Assembly (NCBI RefSeq): GCF_046506625.1
Contig: NZ_JBKFFP010000002.1
Coordinates: 558,001 to 622,000 of the forward strand
DNA length: 64,000 nucleotides
Direction: 5' to 3'
From: Zhengella sedimenti
Lineage (GTDB): Bacteria; Pseudomonadota; Alphaproteobacteria; Rhizobiales; Rhizobiaceae
Below the pieces are notes generated by a model. The model ran no database searches. It saw only the letters and a program-made list of their open reading frames with translations, and was not told the DNA's origin. Below, piece by piece: positions 20,105-28,813 of the stretch. Position 1 is the stretch's first letter. Each line of letters starts with the position of its first letter. A program made the translations under genes and the position numbers.

Positions 20105-20157
20105 GGCAAACGGTCAAACGCGATGGCACCGGACGCGCCGGCATGGCTGGCGGATGC

Positions 20158-20186
20158 TTGAACAAGGAAGGCGGGAACCCTATAAC
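20158..20186 (+). promoter_or_regulatory. Sigma70-type promoter before the second HAD gene
   Basis: TTGAAC (20158-20163), a 17-nt spacer and TATAAC (20181-20186) make an unusually good housekeeping promoter for this genome. The expected start of transcription is near 20193, right at the hairpin below. Confidence 0.6.
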
Positions 20187-20194
20187 CCGCCCAA

Positions 20195-20229
20195 GTCCGG
20201 GCTGCCGCAGCGCCCGGACGATTGTTTTT
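20195..20229 (+). terminator. Intrinsic-terminator-like hairpin in the leader of the HAD gene
   Basis: GTCCGGGC (20195-20202) pairs with GCCCGGAC (20212-20219), and ATTGTTTTTG follows. It lies between the promoter and the HAD start codon at 20253, so RNA polymerase meets it about 30 nt after initiation. It may be an attenuator or the end of a tiny RNA. Confidence 0.6.
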
Positions 20230-20252
20230 GCGGAACCAGGAACGGACCTGCC

Positions 20253-20942
20253 ATGCCTGCCCCCGATCTCGTGATCTTCGACTGCGACGGCGTGCTCGTC
20301 GATTCCGAAATCATCGCCGCGCGCGTCGATGCGCAATTGCTGACCGAAGCCGGCTATCCGATCGAGGCGGAGGCGATGGCCGAACGCTTCGCCGGGCTGA
20401 CCTTCACCCAGACGCTGCAGGAGATCGAGCGCGAAACAGGCATCCCCTTCCAGCTTTCCATCGTCGCGCGCGCCGACAAGCTGATCGACGAGCGCCTGGC
20501 GCGCGAACTGAAGGCGGTGGAGGGCGCCCGCGAGGCCCTGCTGGCAGCCGGACCGAAACGCTGTCTTTGCTCCAATTCCAGCGAGGAGCGGTTGGCTTTG
20601 GCCCTGAAAAAGACCGGTCTCGCGCCCTTTGTCGGCGGACCGGTCTTCTCGGCCAAGAGCCTTGACGGGGTGCGCGAGAAGCCCGCGCCGGACGTCTATC
20701 TTCATGCCGCCCGGCAGGCCGGGGCCGACCCGGCGAACTGTTTCGTGCTCGAGGACAGCATCCACGGCGTTTCCGGCGCGCGCACGGCAGGCATGCGGGT
20801 GATCGGCTTCACCGGTGCGTCACACAGCTATCCCGGCCATGGCGACAAGCTGATCGAGGCAGGTGCCGAGACCGTGATCAACCGCCTGGCCGATTTCGCC
20901 GGCATCGTGGCCGCGCTCGGCGAATTCGGCATGCTGGAGTAA
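20253..20942 (+). CDS. HAD-superfamily phosphatase, beta-phosphoglucomutase/GmhB-like subgroup IA
   Basis: 229 residues. Motif I FDCDGVLVDSE has Asp10 and Asp12, motif II is LCSNSS near 108, motif III Lys is in REKPAPDVY, and motif IV is FVLEDSIHGVSGA. The helical cap between motifs I and II is of the beta-PGM/phosphogluconate-phosphatase kind. Likely a cytoplasmic small-molecule phosphatase; the substrate cannot be read from sequence. The frame is open upstream to 20073 but the domain starts here and an AGGA lies about 11 nt before this ATG. Its leader carries a promoter followed by a terminator-like hairpin. Confidence 0.85.
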   Translation: MPAPDLVIFDCDGVLVDSEIIAARVDAQLLTEAGYPIEAEAMAERFAGLTFTQTLQEIERETGIPFQLSIVARADKLIDERLARELKAVEGAREALLAAGPKRCLCSNSSEERLALALKKTGLAPFVGGPVFSAKSLDGVREKPAPDVYLHAARQAGADPANCFVLEDSIHGVSGARTAGMRVIGFTGASHSYPGHGDKLIEAGAETVINRLADFAGIVAALGEFGMLE

Positions 20943-20987
20943 GCGCCGGGACCGCCATAAAGGCCCACCCGGCACCGTGGCCGGGCA

Positions 20988-21545
20988 TCATTGCGTGTTG
21001 TAGGGACCCTCGTCATAGCCGACGAAGACGATGTAGTTGGGACCGGACGGCCTTGGCAGGTTGACGCCGGGATCGGTGAAGATGAACTGCGTGGCGCCGG
21101 TCTGGCCCACCTGGACCGTATGCTGGTGCAATTGCGAATAGAGCACCGTGTCGCCCTCGACGACGGCAACCCGGATCGGCATGGTGATCGTGCCCGCCGA
21201 CCCCTTCGGCCCCAGCACCACGCGCCCGGCCGCGCCGACCGTCATAACGAGGCCCTGGTCGGCATAGTTGCACGAACGCGTGACGTTGTTGATGGACGCC
21301 TGGTAGCGCACCTTGTCCTGCTGGCCCTCGCCACCTTTCTCATAGGTGGAGAAATAGGCCGTGCCCTCGCGCAGCGAGACCCGCGGGCAATAGGCTTCCA
21401 GTTCCGCCTGGGTGACGGTCCCGGCGGGGGGCTGCCCTTGAGTGCCCGCAACGTCCATCGTGCCGGCCGTGTCGGAGGACTGGCAGGCCGAAAGGATGAC
21501 GGCAGTCGCGAAAATGGCGGCCTGAGGGAGAAAACGCTTCAACAT
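20988..21545 (-). CDS. Predicted outer-membrane/periplasmic lipoprotein
   Basis: 185 residues. A signal peptide ends in lipobox LSAC (Cys21), followed by a Thr/Gly/Pro-rich linker and then a compact beta-rich domain (about 45-185) with two Cys (YCPRVSL and RSCNYAD). It ends in NYIVFVGYDEGPYNTQ. The layout (Cys-anchored, acidic tail, beta strands) recalls small lipoproteins common in Hyphomicrobiales, but I cannot name a function. It is divergent from thrC, with an 18-bp palindrome between them. Confidence 0.75.
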   Translation of the reverse strand: MLKRFLPQAAIFATAVILSACQSSDTAGTMDVAGTQGQPPAGTVTQAELEAYCPRVSLREGTAYFSTYEKGGEGQQDKVRYQASINNVTRSCNYADQGLVMTVGAAGRVVLGPKGSAGTITMPIRVAVVEGDTVLYSQLHQHTVQVGQTGATQFIFTDPGVNLPRPSGPNYIVFVGYDEGPYNTQ

Positions 21546-21574
21546 CACCGGCAAAAACCCTTCAATCACACTTC

Positions 21575-21592
21575 CATGTCGTGAACGACATG
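21575..21592. promoter_or_regulatory. 18-bp perfect palindrome between the lipoprotein gene and thrC
   Basis: CATGTCGT-GA-ACGACATG: 8-bp arms around 2 nt, in the 144-nt divergent spacer, followed by CTCTATACC (a possible -10 toward thrC). The symmetry suits a dimeric regulator. No named regulator is assigned. Confidence 0.45.
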
Positions 21593-21689
21593 CTCTATAC
21601 CAGCGCCGCAGCGAAAATGCGACAGGGCGCGGCGTCAAGTCCCTCGCCCCGTGGCAAGGCGCCCACAGGAAAGGACGACGGCGGTGACG

Positions 21690-23087
21690 ATGCAATATGT
21701 CAGCACGCGGGGCAATGCGCCCGTTCTCGGTTTCAGCGACGCGCTGCTGGCGGGGCTCGCCCGTGACGGCGGGCTTTACGTGCCGCAAGACTGGCCGCAG
21801 TTTTCCGCCGACGACATCCGCGCCATGCGCGGCCTCTCCTATGCCGAACTCGCCATCCGGGTCTTGTGGCCGTTCACGGGCGGCGAGATCGACCGCGACG
21901 AGTTCGAGGCCATCGTGCGCGAAGCCTATGCGACCTTCCGCCACGAGGCCGTCTGCCCCATCGTGCAGACCGGCGGCAACGAGTTCGTGCTGGAACTCTT
22001 CCACGGGCCGACGCTGGCGTTCAAGGACGTGGCGATGCAATTGCTGGCGCGTCTGATGGACCATGTGCTGGCGAAGCGCGGCGAACGGGCGACCATCGTC
22101 GGCGCGACGTCGGGCGACACGGGCGGCGCGGCGATCGACGCCTTTGCCGGGCGGGAGCGCACCGACATCTTCATCCTCTTCCCCGACGGCCGGGTCTCGC
22201 CGGTGCAACAGCGGCAGATGACGACGTCGGCGGCCGCGAACGTCCATGCGCTGGCCATCCAGGGCAATTTCGACGATTGCCAGAACCAGGTGAAGGCGAT
22301 GTTCAACCATCACGCCTTCCGCGATGCCATGCAGCTTTCGGGCGTCAACTCGATAAACTGGGCGCGCATCATGGCCCAGATCGTCTACTATTTCTCGTCG
22401 GCCATCTCGCTGGGCGCGCCCGACAGGCCGGTCAGCTTCACCGTTCCGACAGGCAATTTCGGCGACATCTTCGCCGGCTACGGCGCCAAGCGGATGGGCC
22501 TGCCGGTCGAGCGTCTCGTGATCGCCACCAATGACAACGACATCCTTGCGCGGGCGCTTGCCACCGGGCGCTACGAGATGCGCGGCGTCCACGCGACCAC
22601 CTCGCCATCCATGGACATCCAGATCTCGTCGAACTTCGAGCGCCTGCTGTTCGAGGCCGGCGGCCGCGACGCGGGCGCCGTGCGGGCGGCCATGGACAGC
22701 CTCAAGCAGTCCGGCGCCTTCGACATCGCGCCCGCCACGCTGGCAGCGATCCGGCAGGACTTCTCGGCCGGACGGTCCGGCGAGTCGGAGACGGCGGCCA
22801 CGATCGCCGGTGTGCTGGAACGGTCCGGCTACCTGCTCGATCCGCATTCGGCGGCGGGCATGAAGGTGGCGCGCGAGCATGGCGACCCGGCCGTGCCGAT
22901 GGTGGTGCTCGCGACCGCCCATCCGGCCAAGTTTCCGGCCGCGGTGGAGGCCGCCTGCGGCGTGACACCGGCCCTGCCTGCGTGGCTTGCGGACCTGATG
23001 GACAGAAAAGAGACCTTCACCGTCCTTCCATCGGACCAGAAAATGTTGGAAGATCATGTCAGCCGCCACACCAGAGCGGCACATTAG
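21690..23087 (+). CDS. thrC: Threonine synthase
   Basis: 465 residues, the long proteobacterial form. It converts O-phosphohomoserine to threonine with PLP. The PLP lysine is Lys112 in LAFKDVAMQ; SGDTGGAA near 152-159 binds the substrate phosphate, and VPTGNFGD is the cofactor phosphate loop. The N-terminus MQYVSTRGNAP is the family start, so the upstream in-frame codons are not used. The homoserine kinase thrB lies 8 kb away in the ispH operon. The M16 peptidase follows after 114 nt. Confidence 0.96.
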   Translation: MQYVSTRGNAPVLGFSDALLAGLARDGGLYVPQDWPQFSADDIRAMRGLSYAELAIRVLWPFTGGEIDRDEFEAIVREAYATFRHEAVCPIVQTGGNEFVLELFHGPTLAFKDVAMQLLARLMDHVLAKRGERATIVGATSGDTGGAAIDAFAGRERTDIFILFPDGRVSPVQQRQMTTSAAANVHALAIQGNFDDCQNQVKAMFNHHAFRDAMQLSGVNSINWARIMAQIVYYFSSAISLGAPDRPVSFTVPTGNFGDIFAGYGAKRMGLPVERLVIATNDNDILARALATGRYEMRGVHATTSPSMDIQISSNFERLLFEAGGRDAGAVRAAMDSLKQSGAFDIAPATLAAIRQDFSAGRSGESETAATIAGVLERSGYLLDPHSAAGMKVAREHGDPAVPMVVLATAHPAKFPAAVEAACGVTPALPAWLADLMDRKETFTVLPSDQKMLEDHVSRHTRAAH

Positions 23088-23201
23088 CCGGTCCCGGCAC
23101 AGGGAGAACAGGTTTCGTGTCCGGGATTGCGCGACAACAAACTGACGGAGCATTTGCGCGATAGATCATTTGCGCGAATGTCCCTGGGAGAAAGGTTTTT
23201 C

Positions 23202-24497
23202 ATGGGTGTGGAAGTCAGCCGTCTGTCGAACGGCCTCGTCGTTGCCACCGAAACCATGCCGCATCTGGAAAGCGTCACGCTGGGTGTGTGGATCAAGTCG
23301 GGCTCGCGCAACGAGCGCGACGACGAACACGGCATCGCGCACCTCCTGGAGCACATGGCCTTCAAGGGAACGGGCAGCCGGACCGCCCGGCAGATCGCCA
23401 CCGACATCGAGGATGTGGGCGGCGAGATCAACGCGGCGACCAGCGTGGAAACCACTTCCTTCTATGCCCGCGTTCTCAAGGACGACGTGCCGCTGGCCAT
23501 CGACATCCTGGCCGACATCCTGACGGATTCGCGTTTCGACCCGCAGGAACTGGAGCGCGAGCAGCATGTCATCCTGCAGGAGATCGGCGCGGCGCACGAC
23601 ACGCCCGATGACATCGTGTTCGACCGTTTCACGGAGACGGCGTTCCGGCACCAGACCATCGGCCGCTCCATCCTGGGCACGCCGGAAACGGTGGAAAGCT
23701 TCACCTCGCAGCACCTGCGCGACTACATGGAGCGCCAGTATGGCGCAGACCGCATGATCCTGGTGGCGGCCGGCGGCCTGGACCACGAGAAGTTCGTGCG
23801 CGAGGCGGAAAGGAAATTCGGCCATTTCCGCGCCAAGGCCGCCGCACCCTTCCCGCCCTATGCCCATTACGTCGGCGGCGACTACCGCGAAAGCCGGAAG
23901 CTCATGGATGCGCAGATCCTGCTCGGCTTCGAGGGCCGCGCCTATCACGTGCGCGATTTCTACGCCTCGCAGATCCTGTCCTCCATCCTGGGCGGCGGCA
24001 TGTCGTCGCGGCTGTTCCAGGAAGTGCGGGAGAATCGCGGCCTGTGCTATTCGGTCTACGCCTTCCACTGGGGCTTCTCGGACACCGGCGTCTTCGGCGT
24101 CCATGCCGCGACCGGGGCGGACGACATCGCCGAACTCGTGCCGGTTCTGCTGTCGGAACTGCGCAAGACGGGCGAACATATCGGCCAGGACGAGCTGGAC
24201 CGGGCGCGGGCGCAATACCGGGCGGCGCTGGCGATGAGCCGGGAAAGCGCGACCAGCCGGGCCAGCCAGATCGCCCGCCAGATGCTGCTGTTCGGGCGCC
24301 CCATCGACAGCGAGGAACTGATGGACCGGCTGTCCAAGATCACCGTGGACCGGCTGACCGATCTCGCCCAGCGGCTGTTCGGCGGCCTCCAGCCGACGGT
24401 CGCGGCCATCGGTCCGATCGACACCTTGCCGCATTACGAGGCGGTCGCCAGCGCGCTCGGTTCGGGAACCGGCGAATTGCGGCGGCTTGCCGTCTGA
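23202..24497 (+). CDS. M16-family zinc metallopeptidase (mitochondrial-processing-peptidase-like)
   Basis: 431 residues from the MGVEVSRLSNG start; GGAG lies about 12 nt upstream, and the frame is open to 23127. The inverted zinc motif HxxEH is His47-Glu50-His51, with the further Glu ligand in the EREQHVILQEI helix. Two pseudo-repeated halves are present, the second around GGGMSSRLFQEVRE. This is the bacterial group closest to the beta subunit of mitochondrial processing peptidase. It follows thrC and precedes a GNAT gene by 11 nt, an order common in this bacterial order. Confidence 0.92.
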   Translation: MGVEVSRLSNGLVVATETMPHLESVTLGVWIKSGSRNERDDEHGIAHLLEHMAFKGTGSRTARQIATDIEDVGGEINAATSVETTSFYARVLKDDVPLAIDILADILTDSRFDPQELEREQHVILQEIGAAHDTPDDIVFDRFTETAFRHQTIGRSILGTPETVESFTSQHLRDYMERQYGADRMILVAAGGLDHEKFVREAERKFGHFRAKAAAPFPPYAHYVGGDYRESRKLMDAQILLGFEGRAYHVRDFYASQILSSILGGGMSSRLFQEVRENRGLCYSVYAFHWGFSDTGVFGVHAATGADDIAELVPVLLSELRKTGEHIGQDELDRARAQYRAALAMSRESATSRASQIARQMLLFGRPIDSEELMDRLSKITVDRLTDLAQRLFGGLQPTVAAIGPIDTLPHYEAVASALGSGTGELRRLAV

Positions 24498-24508
24498 TCC
24501 CGGGGACC

Positions 24509-25108
24509 ATGCTGACGCTGCCCGGATTGCGGCTTTACGGTCCTGTCCTTGTTCACCGGCGCGTGCTGCTTCGCCGGCCTGCCTTTTCCGATCACGCCGC
24601 CTGGGTGGCACTGAGGGCCGAAAGCCGGGCGTTCCTCGAACCCTGGGAGCCTGAATGGCCGCCCGACGACCTGACCCGGCCGGCCTGGAAGGAACGGATG
24701 CGGCGCTATCGCGCCGATGTGTCACAGGGAACCGGGATGCCCTTCTTCATCTTCATCGACGGCGGATCGGTGCTGGCCGGCGGCATCAGCATAGGCCACA
24801 TCCGGCGCGGCGTCGCGCAATCGGGCCAGATCGGCTACTGGATGGGCGCACGCCATGCGGGGCAAGGGCTCATGAGCGAAGCGCTTGGCGCCCTCATTCC
24901 CCATGCCTTCGGCGAACTCGGCTTGCACCGGCTCGAGGCCGCCTGTATTCCGGACAACAAGCGGTCGGTCGGCGTGCTTGAAAAAGCCGGATTTCAGCGC
25001 GAAGGACTGCTTCGGTCCTATCTCAAGATTGCCGGCGAATGGCGGGACCATCTTCTCTATGCGCGCATCAACGATGGCGCAAAAACCAGCGGGGCTTGGG
25101 ACGGGTGA
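24509..25108 (+). CDS. GNAT acetyltransferase, RimJ/RimL type
   Basis: 199 residues. The acetyl-CoA-binding region IGYWMGARHAGQGLMSEA, with a Q/R-x-x-G-x-G/A-like loop, sits near 110-127, and the RimJ/RimL helix-strand EAACIPDNKRSVGVLEKAGF at about 145-164. Family members acetylate the N-termini of ribosomal proteins or small molecules; this one's substrate is unknown. The start is 11 nt after the M16 stop, and its own stop overlaps the next gene's GTG (GTGA), so the three are probably one transcript. Confidence 0.88.
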   Translation: MLTLPGLRLYGPVLVHRRVLLRRPAFSDHAAWVALRAESRAFLEPWEPEWPPDDLTRPAWKERMRRYRADVSQGTGMPFFIFIDGGSVLAGGISIGHIRRGVAQSGQIGYWMGARHAGQGLMSEALGALIPHAFGELGLHRLEAACIPDNKRSVGVLEKAGFQREGLLRSYLKIAGEWRDHLLYARINDGAKTSGAWDG

Positions 25109-27990
25109 ACGGGGCAAGAGCCATCTTCGTGCATGTGGTCATGGCGCTGGCCATGGTGCTGGCGCTTGCGGTTCCCGGCGCCAACGCCTTCGAGGCGATC
25201 AAGATCAGCCGCGACGACGTGGCGCTCGACCTGTCGCGCGCGGTCGACATCTATCGCGGCCGCGGGGCCAATTTCCAGACATCGACGGCGCCCGGCGCCG
25301 ACGGCATCGTGCGGCGCATCGAGGTGGAGGCGCTGGAGCCGGAAACCAGCAATGACTGGGCCGTGTTCGCCATCGCCAACCCGACCGACCAGCAGCTTGA
25401 CCGGATCATCGTGGCGCCGCATTACCGGCTGCCCGGTTCGGGGCTGTTCTGGCCGGATCTCGGGTCGCGGCGCATCGTCAACATCACGCCGTCGGAAGGC
25501 TTCGCGCTCGACCGGGAGGAAGCCCCCGACGCCGATGTGTTCCGCGTGACCATCAATCCCGGCGCGGTGGTGACCTTCGTGGCGGAACTGGCATCGGCGC
25601 GCCTGCCGCAGGTCTATCTTTGGGAACCCGAGGCGTACAAGGACACCGTCAATTCGTTCACGCTGTTCCGCGGCATCGTCATCGGCATCGCCGGCCTGCT
25701 GGCGCTGTTTCTCACCATCCTGTTCGTGGTCAAGGGCACCACACTCTTTCCCGCCACGGCGGCGCTGGCATGGGCGGTGCTTGCCTATGTCTCGATCGAC
25801 TTCGGCTTCCTGAACCGGGTCATCGAGATATCGCCCGGCAGCGAGCAGGTATGGAGGGCCGGATCGGAGGTGGCGCTTGCGCTGACGCTGGTGCTCTTCC
25901 TGTTCAGCTATCTGAACCTCAACCGGTGGCACATGCATTTCGCCTATGGCGCGGTCCTGTGGGTGCTGCTGCTGATGGGCCTGGCGGGCGTGGCTGTGTT
26001 CGACCCGCCCGTGGCGGCGGGCATTTCGCGCTTCTCCTTCGCGCTCACGGCGGCTGTCGGACTGGGCCTCATCATCTACCTGTCGTTCCAGGCCTATGAC
26101 CGCGCCATCATGCTGATCCCGAGCTGGCTGCTGACGCTGGCCTGGCTGGCGGGCGGCTGGATGACCGTGACCGGCATGATCGACAACGACATCATCCAGC
26201 CGGCGCTCGGCGGCGGGCTGATCCTGATCGTGCTGCTGATCGGCTTCACCGTCATGCAGCATGCCTTTGCCGGTGGCGCCCTGCACCAGGGGCTGTTTTC
26301 CGACATGGAAAGGCAGGCGCTGGCAATTTCGGGCTCGGGCTACATGGTCTTCGACTGGGATGTGGCGCGCGACCGTGTCGTGACCCGGCCGGACGTATGC
26401 AGGCAACTGGGCCTGGCCTCCGGCACGCTGCGCGGGCCGGCGCGCAACTGGCTGCCGGTGCTCCACCCGGATGACCGCGACCATTTCCGGACCACGCTCG
26501 ACATGGTGCTCGAACACCGGCGCGGGCGCATCCACCAGGCGTTCCGCCTGCGCGGGGCCGACGGCCACTACCAGTATTTCGTGCTGCGCGCGCGCCCGGT
26601 CATCGGCTCCGACGGCGAGGTGATCCGCTGCGTCGGCACGCTTGCCGATGTCACGGAACAGAAGAAGGCCGAGGAACGGCTGCTGCACGACGCGGTGCAT
26701 GACAACCTGACAGGACTGCCGACACGCGAACTCTTCATGAGCCGCCTGGAGGGGATCATCGCCATCGCCCAGACCGAGGAGAAGGTGAAGCCCACGATCT
26801 TCGTGATCGACGTGGACCGCTTCAAGCAGGTCAACGAGGGTCTCGGCATTTCGGCGGGAGACACCATCCTGCTGACGCTGGCGCGGCGGCTTTCGCGGCT
26901 GCTCAAGCAGAAGGACACGCTTGCGCGCTTTTCCGGCGACCAGTTCGCGCTGGCCCTGCTTTCCGAACAGAACCCGGCACGGATTGCCGCGTTCGCCGAT
27001 GCCGTGCGCAAGGCGATCAGCGCGCCGATCACCTTCGCCAAGCGGGAGATCGTGCTGACCGCCTCCATGGGGCTCGTCACCTGGAACGGAACGCAGCAGA
27101 CCGCGGAGGAACTGGTCAAGGACGCGGAATTGGCGCTGCACCAGGCCAAGCGCTTCGGCGGCGACCGGATCGAACCGTTCCGGCCGGCATTCCGCACCAT
27201 CGGCACCGACAAGCTGACGCTGGAGGCCGACCTGCGGCGCGCCATCGAGCGACAGGAACTGGCGCTGGCCTATCAGCCGATCGTCAGCCTGAAGGACGGC
27301 GCCATTGCCGGCTTCGAGGCACTGGTGCGCTGGGAGCATCCCCGACGCGGCACGATCCCGCCCAGCGACTTCATTCCCATCGCCGAGACGTCCGGGCTCA
27401 TCGTTCCCATCGGCCTGTTCGCCATGCAGGCGGCCGCGGGCGATCTCAAGGCATGGCTCGGCGAGACGGCGAAGGATGACCTTTTCGTCTCCGTCAACCT
27501 CTCCAGCCGCCAGCTTATGCGCCAGGATCTCGTCGCGGATGTGCGCTCGGTGCTGTCGCGCACCAATCTGCCGCCATCGAATTTCCGGTTGGAACTGACC
27601 GAATCCCTCGTCATGAGCAATCCGGAACAGGCGGCCTCGGTGCTCAAGCGGCTGCGCCAGACCGGCATCGGCCTTTCGCTCGACGACTTCGGCACCGGTT
27701 TCTCGTCGCTCTCCTACCTCACCCGCTTCCCCTTCGACACGCTGAAGATCGACAGAAGCTTCCTGGACTCCGATTCGCCGCAACGCATTGTCCTGTTGCG
27801 CTCCATCGTCAACATGGCCCGCGACCTCGGTCTCAAGGTCGTGGCGGAAGGCGTGTCAGACGCGCAGGTCGCCGAGGATCTCGCCGAGGCCGGCTGCGAC
27901 TATGTGCAGAGCTTCATGTTCGGCGAACCGATGGAGCCCCAGGCCGCGCTCCAGGCGATCAAGGAACAGAACCCCCTCGTCGCGGCCTGA
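25105..27990 (+). CDS. Membrane-bound GGDEF/EAL protein with PAS domain, probable c-di-GMP phosphodiesterase
   Basis: 961 residues from the GTG that overlaps the GNAT stop. Order: signal peptide (~1-27), periplasmic domain (~28-185), about seven membrane helices (~190-400), a PAS domain (~405-520), GGDEF (~530-690) and EAL (~705-955). The GGDEF active-site signature reads SGDQF at 610-614, so cyclase activity is unlikely. The EAL signature is intact (EAL 738-740), with NLSSRQL, ELTES and DDFGTGFSSLSYL, so it should hydrolyse c-di-GMP. The degenerate GGDEF domain may sense GTP. The layout is 7TM-DISM-like: a periplasmic cue passed to the EAL domain. Confidence 0.9.
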   Translation: MNGARAIFVHVVMALAMVLALAVPGANAFEAIKISRDDVALDLSRAVDIYRGRGANFQTSTAPGADGIVRRIEVEALEPETSNDWAVFAIANPTDQQLDRIIVAPHYRLPGSGLFWPDLGSRRIVNITPSEGFALDREEAPDADVFRVTINPGAVVTFVAELASARLPQVYLWEPEAYKDTVNSFTLFRGIVIGIAGLLALFLTILFVVKGTTLFPATAALAWAVLAYVSIDFGFLNRVIEISPGSEQVWRAGSEVALALTLVLFLFSYLNLNRWHMHFAYGAVLWVLLLMGLAGVAVFDPPVAAGISRFSFALTAAVGLGLIIYLSFQAYDRAIMLIPSWLLTLAWLAGGWMTVTGMIDNDIIQPALGGGLILIVLLIGFTVMQHAFAGGALHQGLFSDMERQALAISGSGYMVFDWDVARDRVVTRPDVCRQLGLASGTLRGPARNWLPVLHPDDRDHFRTTLDMVLEHRRGRIHQAFRLRGADGHYQYFVLRARPVIGSDGEVIRCVGTLADVTEQKKAEERLLHDAVHDNLTGLPTRELFMSRLEGIIAIAQTEEKVKPTIFVIDVDRFKQVNEGLGISAGDTILLTLARRLSRLLKQKDTLARFSGDQFALALLSEQNPARIAAFADAVRKAISAPITFAKREIVLTASMGLVTWNGTQQTAEELVKDAELALHQAKRFGGDRIEPFRPAFRTIGTDKLTLEADLRRAIERQELALAYQPIVSLKDGAIAGFEALVRWEHPRRGTIPPSDFIPIAETSGLIVPIGLFAMQAAAGDLKAWLGETAKDDLFVSVNLSSRQLMRQDLVADVRSVLSRTNLPPSNFRLELTESLVMSNPEQAASVLKRLRQTGIGLSLDDFGTGFSSLSYLTRFPFDTLKIDRSFLDSDSPQRIVLLRSIVNMARDLGLKVVAEGVSDAQVAEDLAEAGCDYVQSFMFGEPMEPQAALQAIKEQNPLVAA

Positions 27991-28034
27991 CACGCGCAAG
28001 CGGTTGCCGGTGGCGTCGACCGGTGAAGGCATGG

Positions 28035-28613
28035 TCACGCGTGCCCGGCATCCATGCTGAGAAAGACCGGGTCAATGCCGAGACTGTCGAGGGCGAGTTC
28101 ATAGAGCCGGTCGATATCCGCCTCGAAGACCAGATCGGCGGAGGCCGGACAGGTAAGCCATCCATTCGAGCCGATTTCCTGTTCAAGCTGGCCGGGCGCC
28201 CATCCCGCATAGCCCAGCGCCATGATGGCCTGTTGCGGACCGTAGCCCCTGGAAATGGCGCGAAGAACATCAATGGTGGCCGTCAGGCAGAGGCCCGTGC
28301 CGATTTCCATTGATGAATCGGCTGCGTAATCGCCGGTATGAAGCACGAAGCCGCGGCTTCGCTCGACCGGTCCGCCGTCGCGTACGATCATGTCGCGGGC
28401 CGAGGGCGGCAGCCGGATCGCGTCGGCCTCGCCGATGATGCCGAGTTGTACCAGCAGATCGGGAAAAACCATGTCCTGGCGCTTGTTGATCACCAGCCCC
28501 ATGGCGCCGTCGGCAGAATGCGCGCACATGTAGATCACGGTCTTTTCAAACCGCGTGTCCGCCATGCCCGGCATGGCGATCAGGAATTGTCCATCAAGCC
28601 AGTTTCCGCTCAT
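28035..28613 (-). CDS. YqgE/AlgH family protein (DUF179)
   Basis: 192 residues from MSGNWLDGQFLIAMP, the family's typical opening (GxFLIAMPxM). GAMGLVINKR near 35 and LGYAGWAPGQLEQEI near 137 are the conserved blocks. GGAGG lies 6 nt before this ATG, which decides against the in-frame codon at 28646. The function of the family is not settled. It converges on the GGDEF/EAL gene and is divergent from the DsbD-like gene. Confidence 0.9.
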   Translation of the reverse strand: MSGNWLDGQFLIAMPGMADTRFEKTVIYMCAHSADGAMGLVINKRQDMVFPDLLVQLGIIGEADAIRLPPSARDMIVRDGGPVERSRGFVLHTGDYAADSSMEIGTGLCLTATIDVLRAISRGYGPQQAIMALGYAGWAPGQLEQEIGSNGWLTCPASADLVFEADIDRLYELALDSLGIDPVFLSMDAGHA

Positions 28614-28813
28614 TGCTTGCCTCCATCCCTTGAAACGTAGCGCCAAACCGGCCGGTCCGAAAGCCCCCGCCGACGATGACGGTAACAGATTTGCCGCCCA
28701 TGCGCGGTGGCCTTCACGGCCGGCTCATCAATTCGTCATCAGGCGCGGCCTTGCATGTAAGCCTCCGGGCGGGCATCAAGTTCCGGACAGAAACGGAAAA
28801 CCCTGATGCCGAA

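Noticed and set aside
25057..27783. Very long open frame opposite the GGDEF/EAL gene (about 900 codons)
   Set aside because: It is His/Arg/Gly-rich shadow translation of a real gene, produced by high GC; no domain is visible and the opposite strand carries clear EAL motifs.
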